Shown here: piece by piece, positions 58,201 to 64,000 of the stretch
Position numbering within the stretch: position 1 is the stretch's first letter
Layout: each line of letters begins with the position of its first letter
Assembly: GCF_026151205.1 (NCBI RefSeq)
Contig: NC_087076.1
Coordinates: 20,329,919 to 20,393,918 of the forward strand
Source: Bolinopsis microptera
Taxonomy: Eukaryota; Ctenophora; Tentaculata; Lobata; Bolinopsidae
Direction: 5' to 3'
DNA: 64,000 nt
The notes under the pieces: generated by a model
What the model was told of the DNA's origin: nothing
The model's database searches: none
The model's input: the letters and a program-made list of their open reading frames with translations, nothing else
Program-made: the position numbers and the translations under genes

Positions 58201-61200
58201 TTTTTTCAGTTCCAAAGTTTCTAGATATGGTAATTTTTTGGCACTAAAATTGGAAAAACCCTTTTAACTCCCATCTTCAACAAATATTCAAATTTCTAAT
58301 TGATAGGGGAAATATAGCCGTAAAAAACCTGATTAAGGCATTTAAACGTTTTGTACTGAAGGAGTTTATTGATAACGTTTTTCCAGGAAAAAGTTTCGGT
58401 ATTTCTAGTTTTGAAACCTAACCATTATTAAAAAAAACCCCCCGGGTATCTTTTGATTTTATTTGAAAAAACGGGTACTAAACTCTGTTTAAAACTGAAA
58501 AAATTTTTCCCTGAAACTTAGGTGAAAAATAAGTGAAAAACAACGTCTAAAAACCAAAGTTGTTTCGACGGGGAACCATTTAAAAAAATGGGCGAAGCGA
58601 AAAACCCCAAAGTGCCCATTTTTTAATTTAAAGAAGTTTTTTAGGTCAGTGAATTTATTATTGAAGCTTGTAATTCAAATAATTAAAAGCTCCTATTAAA
58701 AATTACTTTAATTAAATTTTTTTTTGGGGTTCCCGTTATTCCTTTTTCTTCCTCTTTCCTTCATCCCCTTTAGTTTTTAAATTTCTTGGCATAAAGGGGT
58801 TTTAACCCTAACACCTATTAAAATTCTTAAGTAAACCCAAAACAAACAAGTGGGGGTGGATCGTTGGTTAATAACCCATTAAATCCGATTTTTAAAACAC
58901 CCGGCAATTGCCAGTCGCAAAGCCTGTGGAACCCACTAACTTAGGCATAGGTCCCAAAAAACATCTACAAAGCGGCCATAATAAGCCCCCCTGACTGGAC
59001 AATTTTTCTCGAAATGATAAACATTTTTTTCCTTTTCCCATTTAGAAAACAAAAATTATAAACTTTTTAGCTTTTTGATTAATTATTAAATTTTTTTACC
59101 TATAGTTTACCTAGGATTTAATAAATGTTAAAATTGTGAATGAACCCGCGGGTGACACTAAATTGCTATTTTGCTATTTTTTTGGGGGCCATTATTCGAA
59201 TAAATTTGAAGTGAAAACCCAAAAACCCTTTTTTTTCATATTAAATTAATTTAACCCCCCTTTGTTAATTTTGCAACCTTTCTACGTTTGTTTTAACAAC
59301 AAAAAATATTTGACAAAAAAAAATGAGGATATAAATTAAAAGGGGGGAAAAGGGGAAGTTAAAATGGAGAAAATTTTTTTCCAAAATCCCACGCCGCTTT
59401 CCTCCATTAAATTAAAATATTTCTCCCCTTTTTTTCCCCATTCCATTCCCCATTGGTCCCCTGTTTTGGAGCAGGGATTATTCAACGGGAAAAATTTTTT
59501 TTTCTTTTTAATCTAAAAAGAAGGGGTTTACGGGCCGAATTTTTCTGTATAATTTAAAAAGCAATTTTAACAAACCCCCGGGGGGGGACACCGAAAATGG
59601 AAACGAAAAGGAAGTATATAAAATTGGGAAAAACCTTTTTCGTTAATCGAAGATTTTAAATTTTCCGATTTCCGGAATAATTTATTTGTTAATTTTATTA
59701 TTAATTGAATTTTTTATCACAAAATTTGGGGGGGGACCTAGGTAATAAGGTTTTCCCGGGGCTCAACCTTTCCTAATTCATTTTAAAAAACAGAAGATAA
59801 ATGGATCCGAAAATTCAGCAAAACACCGTTCCGAAAGGCATTTGGTCCAATTTTACGATGTTTCCCGGTTTTGTTTAATTTGAGAATGCCCTGTTCGAAA
59901 GCATCACAACCAAGAGTATTTTCGGGGGCCCCTTTGGGATGTGGAAAAGGAATAAGGCCCAGGTTTTCTGTTCACTAGGGGGTATGTCATAATGAATTTT
60001 TATTATCATTGGGTAAAGCAATTAAAACTCAAATTGACTTCTTTCCCACTCATTCAGGAGGACCATCAAAGGGCCCTGGGGTTTTGGCTTCCATTAGTTT
60101 GGGCCCTTCCCAGAGCTTAAGCCCACAATGCAATTAAATTCCCCTGAGTCCCTGCCCATAACCTCATTGATTTTACATTTAAAATAACCGCCCCTTCTGG
60201 GGAAAATTCCCTGGGCCTTTTTTTTTTTTTTTTTAATTGTTTGTTTGGGTTGAAAGCTCCCCCCAAAAGGCCCATGGGGGGAACCGGGGTTTTGGGGGGG
60301 TTTTTAAAAGGGACACTTTTCCCTTTGGATTTTTTTTTTAAAAAAAAATTTATTTTTGGGAAAATTGTTTTTTCTTTTAAAATGTAAAGAAAACCCAGAT
60401 TTTAAGTGGGGTTTTCCCTTTGGGGTTTTTTAAAGGAAAACCCCCCAAATTAAACCCGTTTTCCCTCCCCCCGTGAATTTTTTTTCCAAAAAGGGGCCCC
60501 CCACCCAACCCAAAGATTTTAACCCCTTCCCCCCTTTTTTGGGGGGGGAATTTAAGGGTGTTTTTTTTTTCCTTTCCCCCCTCGGGGGCCTTTAAAATGT
60601 TTTTTTGGGGAAAAAAACCCAAAATTTTTTTCCCCTTTTTTTCCTGTAAAAAACCCTTTTTAAAAGGGACGGGTTTTGCCCTTTCCCGGGTTTTTTTAAA
60701 TTACAAAATTTAACTGCCCCCCCCAAACGGGGGGTTTTTTTTAGAAAAAAACCTGGGTTTTAAAATTTGATGTTTTTTTTTTTTAAAATTCCCCCTTTTT
60801 AAATTTTTCATTCCCTAAATAAAATTAAAATTTTTTGGGGGATTAAATGAAAAACAAAAAAATTTTTTAAACCCTAGATTTTTTGGGGAAGGGGGTTTAA
60901 AAGGGGAAAGGGGTTTTAAAAACGGTTTTTTTAAAAGGAAAAAAAAAAAAAGGAGAAAAAAAACCCCTTTTTAAATTTTTCCTCACCCCGGGGAAAAACG
61001 GGTTTTTCCTCCCTTTCCCTTTCCAAAAAAAATTTCAACCAAAAAAAGGGGGGAACAAAGGGGGGAAATTTTTTAAAATTTTTGGGGGGGGAAGGGTTTT
61101 TAAAACCCAAAAAAGGGTAAAATTTTTTGGGAAAAACCCAAACCCCCCCCCCCTTTTAAAAAAATTAAAGGGAAAAAAAACCTCCCCGGGGGAAAAAAAT

Positions 61201-64000
61201 TAAAAACCGAAAAAAAAAGGGGAAGGTGCCCCCGGGAAAAGTTTTTGGGGGGTTTTTTTCCCGGGCCCCCATTTTTTAAGGGGGGGGTTAACCAAAAAAA
61301 TTTTGTTTTAAAAGTGGGGACTTAAAAACCCCAAAAAAATTTGAAAACTTTTTGGGGGGAAAAATTGCTCTTTTAAATTTTGGGGGGAAAAATTTAACCG
61401 GGACGTTTAAAAAGGGGGGGGAACCCCTCCCCTTTTTTTTCCCCCTAAAGGGAAACTTTTTTTTTCCCCCCTTCATTAACCCCCCGGGGGGCGGGGAAAA
61501 ACCCCTTCCCGGTTCCCCGGGGGAAATTGGGGAGGGGGCCCCCCCAAACCCCCTTTTTTTTCCCCCCTTTTTTTCGGAAGGCCCCCGGGGAAAAACCCCC
61601 CCGAAAAAAAAAAAAAAACTGGGGGGGACTTTTAAACCCACAAACCCCAAAGAGAAAAAAAAGATTTTCCCAAAACCCCTTTTCCCCCCCCCCTTTTGGG
61701 TTTTCAGTGGGGGTTTTTAAAAAAAATAAAAAAAACCCCAAGTGGGGTTAATTTTTTTTCCCCCCGGGGTTTTTTTGAAAACCCCCTTTAGGGGGGTTAG
61801 GGGGAAAATTTCCTCCCCAAGGTTTTTTAAAAATTTTTAAAGGGAAAAGGCCAAAAATTTGCCGCATTTTTCCCCAAATTTTTGGGGGGCCCCCCCCCAA
61901 AGGGGAGGGGGAAAAAAAAGGTTTTTAAGGGAGTAAAAAAAAAATTTTTTTGGCCCCCAAAACAAAAAGGGAAAAAAAAAATTTTGGGGAAAACTTTAAA
62001 AAAAAGGGGGGGGAAAAAAAGGCCCCCGACCCCCCTTTTTCAAAAATTTAACAAAAGGGAAATTTTATAAAAAAGGGGGGCCTTTTCGGGGAATAAAAAT
62101 TGGAAGGGGCCCAAAAAAGGGCCTTTTTTTCCCTTGGGGAAAATTGGAAAATTGGGAAAATTTTTTCCCCAAATATTCCCGCCCCAGGTTGGGGGGGGTT
62201 TTTCCGGAAAGGGGAAAAGTTTGGGCTGTGGGGCCCCCCCCCCAATTTCCCCCTTTTTGGAAAACACCCAAAAAGGGGGAAAACACCCCCCCTGGGGGGG
62301 AACGCGGGGGCAAATGGAGGAACATTTTCCCCAAAAAACCACGAAATTGGGGGAAAAAAAAAATTCCCTTGGGGCCGGGGGCCCGGTTTGTTTGGGGGAA
62401 AGGGGAAACCCCCCCATTTTTTTTTTGAGGTTTGGGGTTTTTTCAAAGGGGTTTTTAAATTTTTTGGAAACCCCTTCCATGGGGGGGGGGGGGGAAATTT
62501 CCCAGCAAAAAGGCAAAAACCGGAAAACCCCCAAAAACTTGGTTTGGGGTTTGTCCCCCCCGTTTGGGGGCCCCTTTCCCCTTGGTTTTAAAAGGGGGAA
62601 AAAAGATTGAGGGGGAAAAATTTTTGGGTTTCCCCCGGGTTTCTTTTTTTTTCGATTAAAAAAAAACCCCAGGGGGGGAAGGGGGGGCCCCCCGGGGAAA
62701 AAATTGGGGGGGGGTTTCCCCCCTTTCCCGGGGTTCCCCCCAAAATTAAAAAAAGGGAAATTTTTGGAAAAAGGGGCCCCCCCGGAAAAACATCAAAAAC
62801 CCGGGGCCCCTAAAAACCCCCAAAAATGGGGGGTTTTTGGGTTTTTTTTTGGCTGAAAAAAAGGGGTTTTTTTACCCCCGGGTGGGGGGAAACCCCACAA
62901 ACCCCCTTTAGGGGTTTTCACGCCCCCCCAAAACAAAAATTTTTTCCCAAGTAGCAAAAAATTTACCAAAACCCAAAAAACCCCAAATTTTCCCCCCCAT
63001 CCCCCATTTTGGTTTTTACGGGGGCCCAAGCCCACTTTTCGGGGGAAAGGGAAAATTTCCCCCGGGGCCCCCCCATTTTTTTCCCAAGGGCAAGACCCTT
63101 TTTTGGGGGCGGGAAAAAATTCCCCGGGTTTCCCCCAGAAAATTTTTCCCCCCCCCTTTTTCCCCCCTTTATTCCTCCCGGGGGCCGGGTGATAGTTTTT
63201 GAAGTACTTCTTACAAAAAACCTTACAAACCCAAAAACCCCTTTGTTTTTTCGCCAAAACCCTGAAAAAAAAAGAAAAAAAATTTTTTGGGAAAAAAAAC
63301 CGTGGGGGGTTTTGAAAAAATTCCCCGGGAAGAAATTTTTTAAAAACAGAAAAAACCCCCCAACCCCTTTTTTTAAACGGGGGGAAAAAAACATCGGGAA
63401 AAATTTTTCCCCTTGGTTTGGAAAAAATTTGGGGGGACCTTTTACCCCCCCCCGGGAAAAAAGGAAAGGCCCGTAAAAGGAATTTTGGGGGTTTTCAAAA
63501 AAAAAAACGGCCCTTAAAAAAGGGGGGGGGGGTTTGGGTTGGGGGCTTTTTCCCAGGGCCCAAAACAAAAAAACGTTTTTTTGGGGTTTTTTCCCCCTTT
63601 TAAAAGGGGGCCCCAAAAAGGGGGAAACATTTTTCCTTTTGGGAAGTATTTTTAAAAAAAAAGGCCGTAATTTTTTTAAAAAAATTTTTCGGTTTTTTTT
63701 CCCAATTACCGGGGGGCCCCAAAATTTTTCCAAAAAAACTTTTCCCCAAATTTTACCCCCCTTTCCCCCCCCGGGAAATTTTCCCCCCTTCGGGGCCGGG
63801 GGCCCCTTTCCCTCCCCCCCAAAAAAACCAAAAATTAAAAAAAAGGGTCCCAAAGGGAAGGGAAAATTGGGGGGCCCCGGGCCCCCTTTTCCCGGTTGGA
63901 TTTTCCAAATTTTTTTTGGGCCCCTTTGGGAAAAACCCAAAAATTTTTAAAAAAAAAACCCCCGGGGGGGCCCAGAAAATTTTTTTCCCCCCAAAATTGG
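55200..64000. other. Homopolymer-dominated sequence, probably base-calling or assembly failure
   Basis: From about 55200 the text is built largely from runs of three to nine identical bases (GGGG, AAAA, TTTT, CCCC blocks in succession), and the effect worsens toward the end, most of all after about 60200. Open frames there encode only F/P/G/K-rich text. A few patches (for example 57500-58700 and 59840-60150) look closer to normal DNA. No gene, repeat family or RNA can be supported. Confidence 0.85.

Noticed and set aside
55200-64000. Many open frames of 60-325 codons
   Set aside because: All are F/P/G/K-rich, overlap on both strands, and come from homopolymer runs; none has a domain.

Overview
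The window looks like animal (metazoan) nuclear DNA: AT-rich, with intron-containing genes that have GT..AG splice sites, several non-LTR retrotransposons (LINEs), DNA-transposon remnants, minisatellites and a short run of degenerate TTAGGG-type repeats. The identifiable host genes are two class A GPCRs, a uridine phosphorylase tail, a TSPAN13/31-type tetraspanin and an OST-alpha/TMEM184-like membrane protein. A cnidarian or other marine invertebrate would fit, but the sequence does not settle the phylum. Several one-base homopolymer discrepancies between duplicated copies point to an imperfectly polished long-read assembly.

Layout. 1-5.3 kb: two tandem paralogous GPCR genes on the minus strand, each with a 24-codon first exon and one short intron. 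5.5-6.0 kb: a hAT-like MITE. 6.1-7.3 kb: the last three exons of a uridine phosphorylase gene, followed by three perfect CRE palindromes. 8.9-13.8 kb: a minus-strand tetraspanin gene whose large first visible intron holds an E-box cluster and a 12-bp minisatellite. 15.4-16.9 kb: a GC-rich interspersed repeat cluster.

17-31 kb is a retrotransposon block. A 5'-truncated LINE (RT2) is split by a second LINE (RT1). Next comes an apparently full-length 5.7-kb LINE (23.3-29.0 kb) whose middle ORF joins an AlkB-type 2-oxoglutarate/Fe(II) dioxygenase domain to an SGNH esterase domain, upstream of an endonuclease/reverse-transcriptase ORF. Last is a 5'-truncated LINE with a probable restriction-like endonuclease, bounded by a 14-bp direct repeat. 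The AlkB-SGNH LINE is the most interesting system in the window.

31.6-39.1 kb: a multi-exon gene for a roughly 900-residue, low-complexity, basic nuclear-type protein that I could not assign to a family. Its putative first intron holds an intronless gene encoding a pogo/CENP-B-type helix-turn-helix, four 14-residue repeats and a C-terminal PCNA-binding (PIP) box, with no transposase catalytic domain, plus a 5'-truncated LINE.

39.9-47.9 kb: repeat-rich DNA, with a degenerate interstitial telomeric tract and a 6-kb composite of inverted repeats (three foldback elements, three X units, three Y units). A membrane-protein locus at 49.0-50.3 kb has a decayed copy at 40.6-41.0 kb, so the two flank this composite. 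51.0-51.4 kb is a GGTGT satellite. 51.5-52.6 kb is a hAT-like MITE with an 8-bp target duplication and a tandemly duplicated flank. 53.0-53.1 kb is a TA-flanked MITE. 53.2-54.2 kb is an OST-alpha/TMEM184-like coding region broken by frameshifts.

From about 55.2 kb to the end the sequence turns into homopolymer-dominated text that does not look biological. I treat it as base-calling or assembly failure and annotate no genes there.
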